Source: Taudactylus pleione
Lineage: Eukaryota > Chordata > Amphibia > Anura > Myobatrachidae
DNA length: 64,000 nucleotides
Reading direction: 5' to 3'
NCBI GenBank assembly: GCA_031769625.1
Contig: JAUIMM010000686.1
Span: 744,001 to 808,000 of the forward strand
Within the stretch, counting starts at the first letter, position 1. Each line of letters begins with the position of its first letter. The notes beneath the pieces were generated by a model. The model had not been told where the DNA came from. It did not search any database and saw only the letters and a program-made list of their open reading frames with translations. A program made the position numbers and the translations under genes. This document shows, in pieces, positions 22,263 through 33,849 of the stretch.

Positions 22263-22531
22263 TCTATATATTGTTAGCACAAAGAAATGGAGTGAATATA
22301 ACACAGCAAAGAAAGAGGGGAGGGGGGTTTAGTTCTTACAAGATTGTAGAGATGGACGTTGTCCTGAATTAAATCAAGTTACAACAAAATCATCATATGT
22401 TTAAAACTGCATAGAAAATGCAAGACACATAAATCAATGTAGTTCTATAAGCTAGGCAGCATCATGGGTATTATCAAATTCTCATTGGGTGACTGCACAG
22501 TATAACTTCTAGTTTCTATATGCTGGATATA

Positions 22532-23128
22532 GGATCTGATTCAGACCCGGTCGCTAAGGAGCGATCGCTCGCTGCTAGACAATTGTTGCTCAGTACGCAT
22601 GTATCTAATTCGCAATGCGCGTGCGCAAGCCAGTCTCAGTGATGGGTAATTGTGCGCTCATAGCACACAGACTGCCCGCTAGTTTGAGTGACATATAGTG
22701 CCATTTGTGGGTGGTAACAGGGGAAAGTGCTTGTAAATGAGGGAGTGGTGTTGCGGATGCAGGCGTGTCATGCCGCCAAAACGCAGCTTAAAGGGCATGC
22801 ATAGTTAGCAAAGTAGCGTCATTGTACACGTCACCTGCATGTATTTCAGCCAGCACTGATTGCAGTGCTTGTGGCGGGGAAAGGCAACCTCAAGGGCTGC
22901 GAGCAGCTCCGATGGCTCTCGATGTTACCAATACCTACAATTCCCGGAGATGACGTGTGTTGCGAGTGGAAAGGGGGCATCATTATGCACTAGCGAGTGC
23001 TCAGTGCTATAGCTCGCTAAGACATAGAGGGCGCCCTTACGCCATGCAGTACGAGCGCTTAATTTAAATATCCAGCCTCTTTTTGCCAGCGAGCGGCCGC
23101 ATCTTGCGATCAGGTCTGAATGAGCTCC
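22532..23128. mobile_element. Serial-hairpin MITE, copy 5 (597 bp, TSD ATA)
   Basis: Ends GGATCTGATTCAGACC and AGGTCTGAATGAGCTCC are flanked by ATA (22529-22531, 23129-23131). Diverged interior. Confidence 0.78.
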
Positions 23129-23375
23129 ATAGTCCTCTGCAAGCATTTTAATCTGTATTTATGGAAAACAGGTCAAGACAACTTTGTAGGTATGATCTGC
23201 GGGGTATAATTCTCTGTAGGCTCTGAATCTGAGGGCATGACCAGTGGCGCAGTACAGCTTATTAGGTTCTGCATGCGGGGAGGGGGGTAATGCTCCGAGG
23301 TTCTCTAACAATTGCACATATGAACAGCTACACAGTGCAAATTAACATTACTATTTTGCTTGGGTGTGGTATAAG

Positions 23376-23914
23376 ATATAGACAGTAATTAGATAGACAA
23401 TGTCTAGGTAGACACCAAATGTTAGACAATAGGTCAGCACACTAAAGTTCGACATGTAAGAAAATCGACATATACAAATGGTCGACAAGCTCCAAAGGTT
23501 GGCACAAAAATGGTCAATACATGATTTTTTTTTTTTTACCCCTAATCTTCACTCTAACCCTAACCCTCCCCTTGGTGCCTAACCCTAACCCTCCCTTCTG
23601 GTGCCTAACCCTAACAGTCCCTTTTAATACCTAATCCTAAGCCTCCCTCCTGGTGCTTAACCCTAACTGTCTGGGTAAGTGCCTAACCCTAACCCTTCAG
23701 TAAGTGACTAACCCTTAAAAAAAAAAAAGCATGTGTCGTCCATTTTTGTGTCGATCATTTTCACGGCGACCTTTTGACCCTGTCAACCTTCTTATATGTC
23801 GACCTTTAGTGTGTCAACCTTTTGTCCCTGTTGACCTTTTGTCCCTGTTGACCTATTGACTGTCTAACATTTGTTGTCTATCCAGACTTTGTCTATCTAA
23901 TTACTGTCTATCTA
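23376..23914. mobile_element. Long inverted-repeat element with telomere-like core
   Basis: Arms of roughly 150 bp built from GACA/TAGACA-rich sequence (AGACAGTAATTAGATAGACA on the left, TGTCTATCTAATTACTGTCT on the right). They enclose a core at about 23540-23715 of CTAACCCTAACCCTCCC with GGTGC spacers, bordered by a T-run and an A-run. Confidence 0.85.
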
Positions 23915-24429
23915 CAGCCCGAAACCCATTTTGCTTCACAGGGTGACCTCACATTCTTCAGGCCTGGTTTATGTCTCAGATTTCAGCAGGTAGCCACAGA
24001 ATCCCCGTTCAACATATTGCAGGGATGCTGGTGAAAAGACCAGGAACGCCCATTGGTTGACAGCAGACCAAGATTTAATGGTCCTCTATGGGCAAATTAC
24101 ATTCATATAGCATGTTCAGGAACTCTACATTTGCCAGAGGGTGATTACGACACCTTGCCTGGCTAAGTAGGGTTCCTGCGTGTCTTTTGGGAAACCCAAG
24201 ACCTTATACTGCCCGCCACTTTGGGGGAATGAAGTTCTTTCCAATTTTGCCCTCAAAGAGGTTTTGCGGTTTATTCCTTCATGGGGGTCACCCAAAAACA
24301 CTTGTACCTGTTATGATTGATTTGCAGCAGTTATGCGTGTTATACTTTTTTTTATTAATATCATATGAAGTTAATGATTGATTTTCAGCAATCACGTGTG
24401 CTATACATTTTTATTAAAATCATATGTAG
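23915..24429. other. Unassigned, possibly upstream part of the DIRS-like relic
   Basis: No reliable coding frame. Continuity with the next feature is inference only. Confidence 0.3.
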
Positions 24430-25310
24430 CTTTTCCCTGACAGGTTGGCTCACGGTCAGTCGGGTGTGGCTTGTGAGACACTCCTTTATTAGTAAGCAGT
24501 GCTCCTCCGTGGGCTCTAGTCACTCAATGGTTGGCCAGCACTTCCCAGGAGGAATGGCAAGCTTGTTGTGACCTCATGGGTCAACCTGCCCATCATCTCA
24601 AGGATGGGCCAGGGCTAAACTAATTAAAGGGGAGTGGTATCTCTTAGCTCAGTTGCGCAGTGGCAGGATGTATTTTCCACCCCATGTAGTAAATTTTATA
24701 AATAAATACCAGTAGGGGGCTGTGGCCTAAGGGTAAACACTGCTTCTTCTCGTTTTTGGATTTCAGAATGCACAGAGTGGTGATACACCTGGGCAGTAAC
24801 GATTTTGGAAAATATAGGGGTATTCATGTTAAGGTCTGGGGAGGTGGACCTCTATAGGTAAGAGGAAGTACATTTGACAGGCTTAGGTTCAGGGTTGAGT
24901 TGACAGCTATTCAAAGGCTAGGGTGTCGCAGGGGATGGCGGGCCTTGGTTCTGTGAACCAGGCATGGGCGGCAAGCAGTGCTCCTCAGCGGCCTCTAGCA
25001 GCGCAATAACGGTTGACTGGCACTTCCCCCGGAAAAGCAGCGAGTTTGTCGCGATCTCAAGGGTCGACCTGGTTGTCATCTCAAGGATGGACCAGTGCTA
25101 AGTGAAGGGAAGGGAAGTGGTTCAGCCCAATTGCGCAGGGGCAGGATGTATTTCCTGCCCCAATTAATAAATGTTATAAGTTGTGTATCAGTAGGGGGCT
25201 GTAGCCCGAGGGTAAACACTGCTTTTCTCGCCACACTTTATTACCATTTCTAATTTGACTAATAAATTTGGCTGTAACCTCTTTAAATAGAATTCAGTTG
25301 TCTGATTCTT
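24430..25310 (+). mobile_element. Probable DIRS/Ngaro-like retrotransposon remnant
   Basis: A unit of about 270 bp occurs twice in direct orientation (about 24498-24760 and 24973-25240; shared blocks AAGCAGTGCTCCTC, GCAGGATGTATTT, CAGTAGGGGGCTGT, GGGTAAACACTGCTT). Between them a frame reads RVVIHLGSNDFGKY (about 24770-24820), resembling block III (GxND) of SGNH hydrolases carried by amphibian DIRS/Ngaro elements. Repeats split around coding sequence fit the split direct repeats of that order. Only a fragment remains, and assignment is from motif and layout. Confidence 0.4.
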
Positions 25311-25501
25311 CATTTCATGCAGCGTGTGGGTATTCAGCTAAGGTGATGAAAAGAGTAAAACCAATGGACGGCTTAGTGATTCTTCTTTCCTTGTGGCACA
25401 GTGCAAAGAGAATGGGTATTATTTTAGTCAGTGTTAGGATGCTCTCCAGCCACTTCCCATCCACTTTATATATACCAGCAATTTTGCCTGCTCCACTATT
25501 A

Positions 25502-25745
25502 TGCCGGGTACACACTGGGGCGAATCGGAATGACAAATCGTGCATATCGTCCAGTGTGTATGCATAAAATGCGTGCTCCCGCGGTCACATGCATCATCAT
25601 CGGGACTGATGTGATGCACATCAATCCTGACTAATCAAAAGCGGCGCCATGCATATTAATGAAAGATGAAACATACTGCGGATACAATATGTCGGCCGCC
25701 ATATCAACTGGGTACATACAGTATTTTCCCAGTAAGTACCCAGCC
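25502..25745. mobile_element. MITE with TIR GCCGGGTACACACTGG (TSD TTA)
   Basis: Left end TGCCGGGTACACACTGG and right end CCAGTAAGTACCCAGCC are inverted and flanked by TTA (25499-25501, 25746-25748). Confidence 0.75.
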
Positions 25746-25941
25746 TTAGATGCACGCAGCTCACCTATTCATGGATAGAGCAGTGTCAAGCGGGATATAC
25801 CTCCAAACTGTCCTTGCAGTGGGACAAAGTTCTGATTGAGTGGGGTAGTCAGTGAAAATTTTGGTATTGCCCCACCAGAATCAGGATAGTGGGGAAGCTG
25901 TCCTGCTCTCTCCTATTGGTTTTGCAGCTTTCACCACCTGC

Positions 25942-26226
25942 CAGAGCCGTAACTAGACTTTTTGGTGCCCTGTGCCACAGAGAGCACTGGCGCACCCCCC
26001 ATTTTTTAAATAGAGACATAAGATAGTGCATCTGAAAAAGGGTCATGGCCTCATGGGGAAGGGCCAGGGAAGACATAGGGGAGGCCAGGAGATGCTGGGG
26101 ATAAAGAAGAGGCAGCTACAAGTGAGAATGATAATAAACAGGAAAATTGACAGACCCAAACAGCACCCCCTGCCCTGCAGTGCCCTGTGCCATAGCATAG
26201 GTCACACTGCCCTAGTTACGGCCCTG
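25942..26226. mobile_element. hAT MITE, CAGAGCCGTAACTAG family, copy 1 (285 bp)
   Basis: Ends CAGAGCCGTAACTAGAC and CTAGTTACGGCCCTG. Flanks CCACCTGC and GCACCTGC match in seven of eight bases, consistent with an aged 8-bp duplication. Confidence 0.85.
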
Positions 26227-26390
26227 GCACCTGCTGTTATTGCTTGTGTGCTAATCCCTTTGCTGCTGGGAGTTTTCTCACCCTTGTGCTGTGGTCATCT
26301 CTTGAACTTTGCGCTCATCACATTGATATCAATAATTTTTTTATTTATTACCAACACAAATTATACCTTCTTGTCTTTGAAGAGACTTTG

Positions 26391-26602
26391 TGGTAGATTT
26401 ACTAAAGCGAGAGTATTTATTGTGGTAGATTTAGTAAAGCGAGAGTATTTAGAAGTGGAGATGTTGCCCATAGCAACCAATCAGATTCTACTTACCATTT
26501 ATCTAGCACCTTCTAGAAGATACTGTAATAGCTAGAATCTGATTGGTTGCTATGGACAACAACTCCACTTCTAAAAACTCTTGCATTAGTAAATATATCC
26601 CA
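26391..26602. mobile_element. Palindromic MITE (TGGTAGATTTACTAAAGC)
   Basis: Ends TGGTAGATTTACTAAAGC and GCATTAGTAAATATATCC are inverted, and the inner arms AGCAACCAATCAGATTCTA and complement pair. The first 32 bases are tandemly duplicated inside the left end. Confidence 0.85.
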
Positions 26603-26960
26603 TTGTATTTTCAGAAAATAATTCTAATATATCAAAAAAATTTAACCCAAATGCCCCAAAAAGTGTTTTTTTATTGACATTTCAAGAAAGGAAACCAAAG
26701 TGAAGATGACACAAGAACTTTGTGGTTCTTGTTTCGTCAATAATCCACTTTTCCAAAATAGTAAAAAGCAGGATTCTGTGTTTAGGTTTTGCCAAAAAAA
26801 TCTGCACTTGAAATGAAACTGTATTATTTTATCATCACTGTCTCGATTTACATGCTTCTTATGTGTAGTAAGAATATGGTAGACCAACAAGGCCTAGGAT
26901 TTTGAAAACTAGACAACCTACGGTATTAAATGAGGGATCATCTTTTTTATTTGACACAAT
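26603..26960. other. Unassigned
   Basis: Nothing recognised. Confidence 0.4.
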
Positions 26961-27240
26961 CAGAGCCGGCCCTAGCCAATTTGCTGCCCTAGGCAAAATT
27001 TTGACTGGTACCCCCTATCAGATAATCCAACCACTAATCTTAGTGTTTATACAAGGACGCCAAAATAACACATTGGTTTATAAAAAATGTTATTGTTAAA
27101 GAAACGTGCAAAAGCACAAATTATATAGTATATAAAAAGGTACCAAACAGCAATATAAATACCAGCCAAACTACACAAAATAAATAAAATAATTGTGCAA
27201 ACTTCAATCAAAATGTAGTAGTGCAAAATACTTAATGCTG
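26961..27240. mobile_element. hAT-like fragment starting CAGAGCCGGCCCTAG
   Basis: The left end matches hAT-type termini and reads on through GCTGCCCTAGGCAAAATTT. The right terminus was not found, so the extent is approximate. Confidence 0.45.
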
Positions 27241-27279
27241 ATTACATGTGTTGGTTCACAGCGGTACTCGCCTTGCTAA

Positions 27280-27480
27280 CCTCCCCCTCCCCGCACCCTA
27301 AACCTAACCCTCCCCCCCAGTACCTAAGCCTAACCCTCCCCCAGATGCCTAACCCTTAGTCCTAACTCTCCCCCTAACACCCGATACTTACCTTCGGGAT
27401 GCCTGCGGTTTGGATTCTGGTACCGGGATCCCGACACTGTCAGGATTTCTACATCAGTATTTTACCCGCCAGATGCTGAC
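27280..27480. repeat. Telomere-like tract with transposon flank
   Basis: Irregular CCTAAACCTAACCCTCCCCC units are followed by CGATACTTACCTTCGGGATG and ACCGGGATCCCGAC, the same flank type as at 15250-15650 and 37350-37500. Confidence 0.7.
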
Positions 27481-27714
27481 CACATCACTCGATTGCTGCT
27501 AGGAAAATTAGTCACAATAAATGTGAATACTGGAAATTAAATTGTCAATGAAAAATATATGCCCACACTGTAGGGCCACATTTGCCTTTCCTAAGGTTGT
27601 ATAGGCCCCAGTAGTGTCCTTAAGGCCTAAAAATGGTGCATCATAAGCACGGGCAGAATTAGAACTTTGTGAACCCAATAGCAACATTTTGAAGGTGCCC
27701 CCATCCTAATACTT

Positions 27715-28190
27715 CTAGTGAGACACCACTCTTCATAGCTAGTGAGACACCACTCTTCATAGCTAGCGAGACACCTCTATTCATAACTAGTGAGACACCT
27801 CTATTCATAGCTAGTGAGCAGAGCCGTAACTAGACTTTTTGGTGCCCTGTGCCAGAAAGAGCATTGGTGCCCCCCTCATTTTTCAAAGGGACATAATGCA
27901 CCCAAAAAAGGGCCATGGCTTCATGGGGAAGGGTCAGGGAAGAGATAAGAGAGGCCAGGAGATGCTGGGGATGAAATAAGAGGAAGCTACAAGCAAGAGT
28001 CATAATAAACAGAAATTTGACAGGCCCAAACAGCGCCCCCTGATCTGTGGTGCCCTGTGTGATGGCACCGTCCGCACTACCCTAGCTACGGCCCTGCTAG
28101 TGAGATACCTCTATTCATAGCTAGCGAGACACCTCTATTCATAGCTAGCGAGTCACAACTCTTCATAGCTAGTGAGACACCACTCTTCAC
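27715..28190. repeat. 24-bp minisatellite, interrupted by a hAT element
   Basis: The unit AGCTAGTGAGACACCTCTAT plus TCAT repeats about eight times with substitutions. The hAT at 27819-28096 splits the array and duplicates CTAGTGAG. Confidence 0.9.
27819..28096. mobile_element. hAT MITE, CAGAGCCGTAACTAG family, copy 2 (TSD CTAGTGAG)
   Basis: Ends CAGAGCCGTAACTAGAC and CTAGCTACGGCCCTG. CTAGTGAG is perfectly duplicated (27811-27818, 28097-28104). It shares long stretches with 25942-26226, for example GGCCATGGCTTCATGGGGAA against GGTCATGGCCTCATGGGGAA. Confidence 0.93.
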
Positions 28191-28225
28191 ATGTTACTCA
28201 TTTTATGAACCATAATAGTGCTATA

Positions 28226-28508
28226 AGGCCTGAATCAGAGTTGCATGCTACGCCAATGTTTTCACAAATGGAGCAATCTGTTGCCACTGTGCGTGTGTTA
28301 AGGTACATTACTGTAGTTGCACACTGCAAGTCTCTTATCACAGTGCACTTGACAGACAGGGAGTGTCATTTTGGGGATGGGGTCTCAGTTGTAGACATCT
28401 TCGAAGACTCAGGAGAGCATCTCAGTACAAGTCCTGGCCACTGCTGCATTAAAATATTTAAGAAGATCCAGCTACTGGAGCTTTAGCGTACAACTCTAAT
28501 TCAGGTCC
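28226..28508. mobile_element. Serial-hairpin MITE family, short copy 6 (TSD ATA)
   Basis: Ends AGGCCTGAATCAGAGTTG and CAACTCTAATTCAGGTCC are flanked by ATA. Few inner hairpins survive. Confidence 0.65.
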
Positions 28509-28657
28509 ATAGTTATCAATATGCAACAATGTAATGATGCCAGTACACAGTGCCCCCATTTCAAATTACGCCACATTCTAATGCCATCATTTGCTATTAA
28601 TCCACATGTAAGTGCTCAGAATTCATACTATGAAACATTACAGTGCCTCCTTACAGT

Positions 28658-30080
28658 GGCGTAGCTAGGGCAGGGCCGCCGGGGCTCGTGTCCTGGGTGC
28701 CTTGGGACCGGTAGCACAGGAGGGGGGCGGCAACCACGCCGACCATGGTCCAGGCCCGCCCTAGTCAGCCAGTGTAGTGCAGACCCCAGTTGGTGCAGTC
28801 CGCACTACACTGTACACACACATCGCCACCGGCACTGAGTAGTACACTTGTACTACCCGGCGGCGATGTGTGTGTTTCAGCAGCTAATGAGAGTCAGAAA
28901 GACTTTCATTGGCTGCTGTGCCCACTGCCAGAGCCGGGCTAGAGCTCACTCATGAGCTCCGCCTTCTGGCTCCTGCAGTGGGTGATGGGAGAGATGTCAT
29001 GATGTCTCACCCATAGTACCAAGCGGGACCCAGTAGGAGAATGGAGAAGCAGACAGCGGCGGGAGTGGTAGGAGTGGGGATTCAGGTAAGTCAAGTCAGT
29101 ATTATGTGTGTGTCTGTCTGTGTGTTTTATGCACTATGGAAGGCACTGTATAAGGGGCAACTCATAGGGGGGATTACTACTGGGTCACTGTATAAGGGGC
29201 ACAGCATAGAAGGTATCACTACTGGGGGCACTGAATTGGGTGGATCACTACTGGGAGCACTGTATAAGGGGCACTACTGGGGGCCTTCATAAGGGGGACC
29301 ACTACTGGGGGCACTGTATAAGGGGCACAGCATAGAAGGGATCACTACTGGGGGCACTGAATTGGGTGGATCACTACTGGGAGCACTGTATAAGGGGCAC
29401 TACTGACGGCATTGTATAAGGGGCACAGCATAGGGGGATCACTACTGGGGGCACTGCACAGGGGGATCACTACTGGGGGCACTGTATAAGGGGCACTACT
29501 TGGTGCCTGCATAAGGGGAACCACTACTGGGGGTACTGTATAAGGGGCACTACTGGGGTCTTGCATACTGGGGACACTGTATTATGGGCATTACTGGGGG
29601 ACTTCGTAGGGGGACTGTATAAGGGGCACTGTATAAGGGTGCACTACTGGAGGCACTGTATAAAGGGCACTGTATAAGGGTGCACTACTGGGGCACTGTA
29701 TAAAGGGCACTACTACATGGGACACTGCTACTGGGGACATTGCATAAGGAGCACTACTACAGTGGGCATTGCAAGAGGGACACTGCGATTTTGGGGCATT
29801 AAAGTGCATATGGAATGGTAAAGAATGTTCCCAGAGTGATGAGAAAGGGGTGTGGGTCATGTTGACATGCCTCATTTTTTCAGTGGCCATGCCCCTTGTG
29901 GCATGTGACCTCATTCATTTTTTGGTAAATAGAAATACAATTTTACTACTTATGATTTATGGCTGACCGTGTGGAGGGCAGATGGCCAGTCAACATCATG
30001 TTGTCATGACAATGGGCCTATTTTTATGTTGAGGCCTGGAGCTGAAGCTCCATCCGCCCCATTGTTAATCTGGCCCTGAG
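28658..30080. mobile_element. hAT-like region with internal minisatellite
   Basis: It begins CAGTGGCGTAGCTAGGG and contains inverted blocks around CACATCGCCACCGGC (28817 and 28859). From about 29140 to 29770 it holds a variable array of GGGGCACTGTATAAGGGGCA and CACTACTGGGGG units. The right end is uncertain. Confidence 0.6.
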
Positions 30081-30322
30081 AAGCTCAACAGTGTCAGTAC
30101 AACAACTAAACTGAAAGATAGCAAGAATACCTGTATTTAGGAATGAGCAGTGGGGATCCAAGTCCACCCGAGCCACGGTTCGGGTGATCCCTCCTGACTC
30201 GGATCCCACTGCGAGGCCGAATGCCATCCTCCCGAAGTCGGATTCTCGTGACAGTTCGCCTCCACATAAGGCGCCACGATCGGGAATCTGCTGAAGGTGG
30301 CTGTGTCCAGAGACTCACAAGT

Positions 30323-31399
30323 AGAGATGAGCGGTTCGGATTCTGAGGTGGAACAGGTGGAATCCGAGTCCACCCGAACGCAAGTTCTGGTGTTCCCGTC
30401 TGACTCGGATTCCACCTCAAAGCCGAACATCACGAGACCCGGGTGACATTCGGCCTCTATAAAAGGCGTGGCGCCCGATACACAGCGCAATTTTGTCAGA
30501 GAGGAGAGACCTACTGTAGTGTGTGTACAAGCTCCGTGACTAGGCATAAGCCCACTGTAGTGTGTGTATACAAGCTCTGTGACTTTACTGGGCGTAAGCC
30601 CACTGTTTGTATACAAACTCCATGACTGGGCATAAGCCCACTGTGTGTATACAAGCTCCGTGACTGGGCATAAGCCCACTGTGTGTATACAAGCTCCGTG
30701 ACTTTACTGGGCATAAGCCCACTGTGTGTATACAAGCTCCGTGACTTTACTGGGCATAAGCCCACTGTGTGTATATAAGCTCCGTGACTTTACTGGGCAT
30801 AAGCCCACTGTGTGTATACAAGCTCCGTGACTGGACATAAGCCCATTGTGTGTATACAAGCTCCGTGACTGGGCATAAGCCCACTGTACTGGGCATAAGC
30901 CGTACTGGGAATAAGCACTGTGACTCCTTGGGCCATAGCTAACTGTGTATACAAGTACTGTGACGCTGCTGGCCGTACCTGACCGGGTGGGTGGGAGGGC
31001 CCAGGGACAATTCCATCTTGCATTACCTTTCATTTCTGCCACTGCTGTGTGGCAATGTTTCATAGATGTGCTTTAAACTGTGGTGTCTATGCCACTGCGC
31101 CGCTGCTCTGACGCTTGGTAACCAGTCAGCTCACTGCAACCTTTGGCCAATAATGGTGAAAACAATATTATAAGCTGTGTGGTGGTCTAAATTGACTGTA
31201 AATGACTGGAAATTAATGTTATTGAGGTTTAGTAAGAAAAAAAAGCCCCAATTTATGTGATTTTAGCTTTTTTTGTAAATTTTTGTAAAAAATCCAATTC
31301 CAAAACCAGTCACGGCAGTTTGGCAAATCCAAATCCAAAGCCGGACGACGAATTAGACCCAAATCCAAATCCAGCAAAAATGGTCTGGCACACATCCCT
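30323..31399. mobile_element. Nested non-autonomous element with tandem array (TSD ACTCACAAGT)
   Basis: The element runs from AGAGATGAGCGGTTCGG to GGCACACATCCCT, loosely inverted termini. ACTCACAAGT occurs on both sides (30313-30322, 31400-31409) and the flanking sequence (CTGTGTCCAG before, GTCTGTGCTGG after) belongs to an older related element. The interior holds the 43-bp array at 30496-30960. Confidence 0.7.
30496..30960. repeat. 43-bp tandem array
   Basis: About 11 units of TGTGTATACAAGCTCCGTGA plus CTTTACTGGGCATAAGCCCAC, some lacking CTTTA. The repetitive ORFs across it are artefacts. Confidence 0.93.
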
Positions 31400-31628
31400 A
31401 CTCACAAGTGTCTGTGCTGGCAAAGTGACTGTGTATAGGGGGCACATTGCACTCTGATGTATGCTGCGCTTTACTTTGCTGATTAAAGTGGCTGTGTCCA
31501 GACTCACAAGTGGCTGTAAGTACAAAAAAAGTTAAAAAAGTTAAAAAAATTCAAGACAGCTTAAAAAGTAAAAAAAAACCATTTTTTTGGTACTGTACCA
31601 CACAGTGTATACAGGCACCGTGAGTCCG

Positions 31629-32003
31629 TGGGCCATACTTGCCGACAATCAGCTCCCTCTTTCCAGGACGAAGCTGATTGTTGGCTAACAGCAGGGGGCG
31701 TGCCCGGTCATTGATGTCACATTGGGGGCGGAGCCGCACGATCGCGTCATTGTGGCCCCGCCCCCTCTTCACAATGCCGTTATTTTCAGCATTGTGAAGC
31801 AGGGGGCGGGGCCACGATGATGCTATTCAGTGCGAATCATGTCACCAGCCCCTCCCCCCTGCTGCGGGGGTTTCTAGTTTATTCTGGGGGGAGGTCAGGA
31901 GGGTTGCTGGCTGCCAGGAGGCTTGCCTGCCTTTCCGGGGGGCCGGGAGCAGGACCCAAAAACCAGGAGGCTCCCAGCCAAATCGGGAGGGTAAGCAAGC
32001 CTG
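31629..32003. mobile_element. Element of the TTGCCKACCCTCCCG family
   Basis: It starts ACTTGCCGACAATCAGC and ends GGGAGGGTAAGCAAGCC. It separates two stretches of CACTGTGTATACAAG-type repeat, so it inserted into that element. Confidence 0.65.
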
Positions 32004-32016
32004 CCGTGGGCTGTCC

Positions 32017-32520
32017 CCCACTGTGTATACAAGTACTTTGACTCTGCAGGCCATAGACCACTGTGTATACATGCACTGTGACTCCTTTGGCCGTAGCCCT
32101 CTGTGTATACAAGCACCGTGACTCCTTGGGACTTAGCCCTCTGTTTATACAAGCACTGAAACTCTTGGGCCTTAGCCCTCTGTTTATACAAGCAATGTAA
32201 CTCCTTGGGCCTTAGCCCTCTGTGTATACAAGCACCGTAACTCCTCGGGCCTTAGTGCTCTGTGTATACAAGCACCATGACTCCTTGGGCCTTAGCCCTC
32301 TGTGTATACAAGCACCGTGACTCCTCGGGCCTTAGCCTTCTGTGTATACAAGCACCGTAACTCCTTGGGCCTTAGCCCTCTGGGTATACAAGTACCATAA
32401 CTTGTTGGGTCTTAGCCCTCTGGGTATACAAGCACTGTGACTCCTTGAGCCATAGTCCACTACATATACAAGCACCGTAACTCCTTGGGCCTTAGCCCTC
32501 TGTGCGTCCACAGAGCCCTC
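32017..32520. repeat. 40-bp tandem array related to 30496-30960
   Basis: About 12 units of CTGTGTATACAAGCACCGTG plus ACTCCTTGGGCCTTAGCCCT. The TGTATACAAGC...GTGACT core is shared with the 43-bp array. Confidence 0.93.
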
Positions 32521-32639
32521 TGTGACTCCGCAGTGAGTGGCAATGTTTCATATATGTGTTTTAAACTGCGGTGTCTGTGCCGCATGCAAAAATTTGTAAT
32601 TTATTAATCTTTTTCATTCACGAGTGTCAGATCCCTGCA

Positions 32640-32699
32640 GCCACAAGTATACATATATATATATATATATAAATTTACTTTTATATATAAATGTGTGTG

Positions 32700-32737
<38 letters not shown>

Positions 32738-32790
32738 TGTATACATACATTATATATACATGTATTATATATATATATATATATATAAAT
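32640..32790. repeat. (TA)n/(TG)n compound microsatellite
   Basis: Alternating AT blocks flank an AC block. Tyr/Ile-rich ORFs here are artefacts. Confidence 0.95.
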
Positions 32791-32795
32791 AGCGG

Positions 32796-33500
32796 AGGTG
32801 CTGGCACTCCCAAACTCCATGATTAATATGCGCTGGTGCCCTCCATCATCCTGGCCGAGCTGGGAAACAATACAACAAATCCATGGGGGGTTCGGTATGA
32901 TTTACTGCTGGCCGCATGGCCGGTGGTTCAAATCCCGGCAGCGGCAGCCCGACACAGGTGGAAATCCCAAACGTTGGAAGGTAAGTATAAACTAACCTAT
33001 TCTACCCCTAACCCTAACCCTCCCTTAGGGGTGCCTAACCCTAACCTCTGCCCCAAGTGCCTAACCCTAATCCCCCCTGTAAGTGCCTAAACCTAACCCC
33101 TCCTTTCCCGCCACCTAAATCTAAGTCCCCTGGGGGGGCCTAACCCTAACCTCCCCCCGGGGGTGCCTAACCCTAACCCCCTCTTCCCCTAGCCTGACCC
33201 TAACCTCCTGGGGGGGTGCCTAACCCTAAGTCCCCCCTGGGAGCCCTAAACCTAACCCTCCCCCCCACGCGGCTGTCCGCGCCGGGCACCGGTCTCCCGG
33301 GGTAGGTAAAATGACAGGAGTCAAGATTTCAATGCCTGTCATTTAACCCTTGCCGGGATTTAGCAGTTGGGAAGACGGCGGTCGGCTTTGCGTCTGCCGG
33401 CTTCCCGACTGTTTCCCTCCATGGGTGGCGACACTCATAGCGACTAATAATGATGCAAGGTAAGCCTCTATAAGTCGCTATGAGTGCCGCCACCCACAGA
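32796..33500. repeat. Element with telomere-like core
   Basis: CTGGCCGCATGGCCGG and CCCGGCAGCGGCAG at the left are followed by an irregular CTAACCCTAACC array (33000-33265) with CCTCCCxxGGGGTGC spacers, then GGTCTCCCGGGG and related GC-rich flank. Ends not resolved. Confidence 0.6.
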
Positions 33501-33542
33501 ATTGTTATATCTATTTATCTATATATACACATATCAGGGTTG

Positions 33543-33846
33543 CCTACCCTCCCGGAAGGCTCCCGATTTTTTGGGTAATCCCCGGAAGGGCAGGCACTTC
33601 TCCCGCATTCCGCTCACTTCCTAGTGAAGTGGGCAGAATGGGGAGGATATTCCCGGTGATCGGCGAGTCCAGAGATAGGGGACGGCTCTAATGATGCGAT
33701 TCTATGAGAATCGAATCATTTGGCCGTTTGCCGCAAATTGACGCCTGGGGGCGGGGCTTAATGATGCTAACTGTACGCCCCCACCACCAACCTGTTTCTC
33801 CTCCCCGGGCTTCTCCGGGAACAAAACAGAAGAAGTCGGCAAGTAT
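33543..33846. mobile_element. Element of the TTGCCKACCCTCCCG family
   Basis: It starts TTGCCTACCCTCCCGGAAGG and ends AGAAGTCGGCAAG, inverted over about 10 bases. Confidence 0.65.
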
Positions 33847-33849
33847 GAC

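Noticed and set aside
26026..26535. 169-codon ORF on the plus strand
   Set aside because: Runs through a hAT MITE into an unrelated MITE; not a gene.
30137..31063. ORFs with repeated LYTHSGLMPS-like units
   Set aside because: Translation of the 43-bp tandem array; unit changes break the frame between neighbours.
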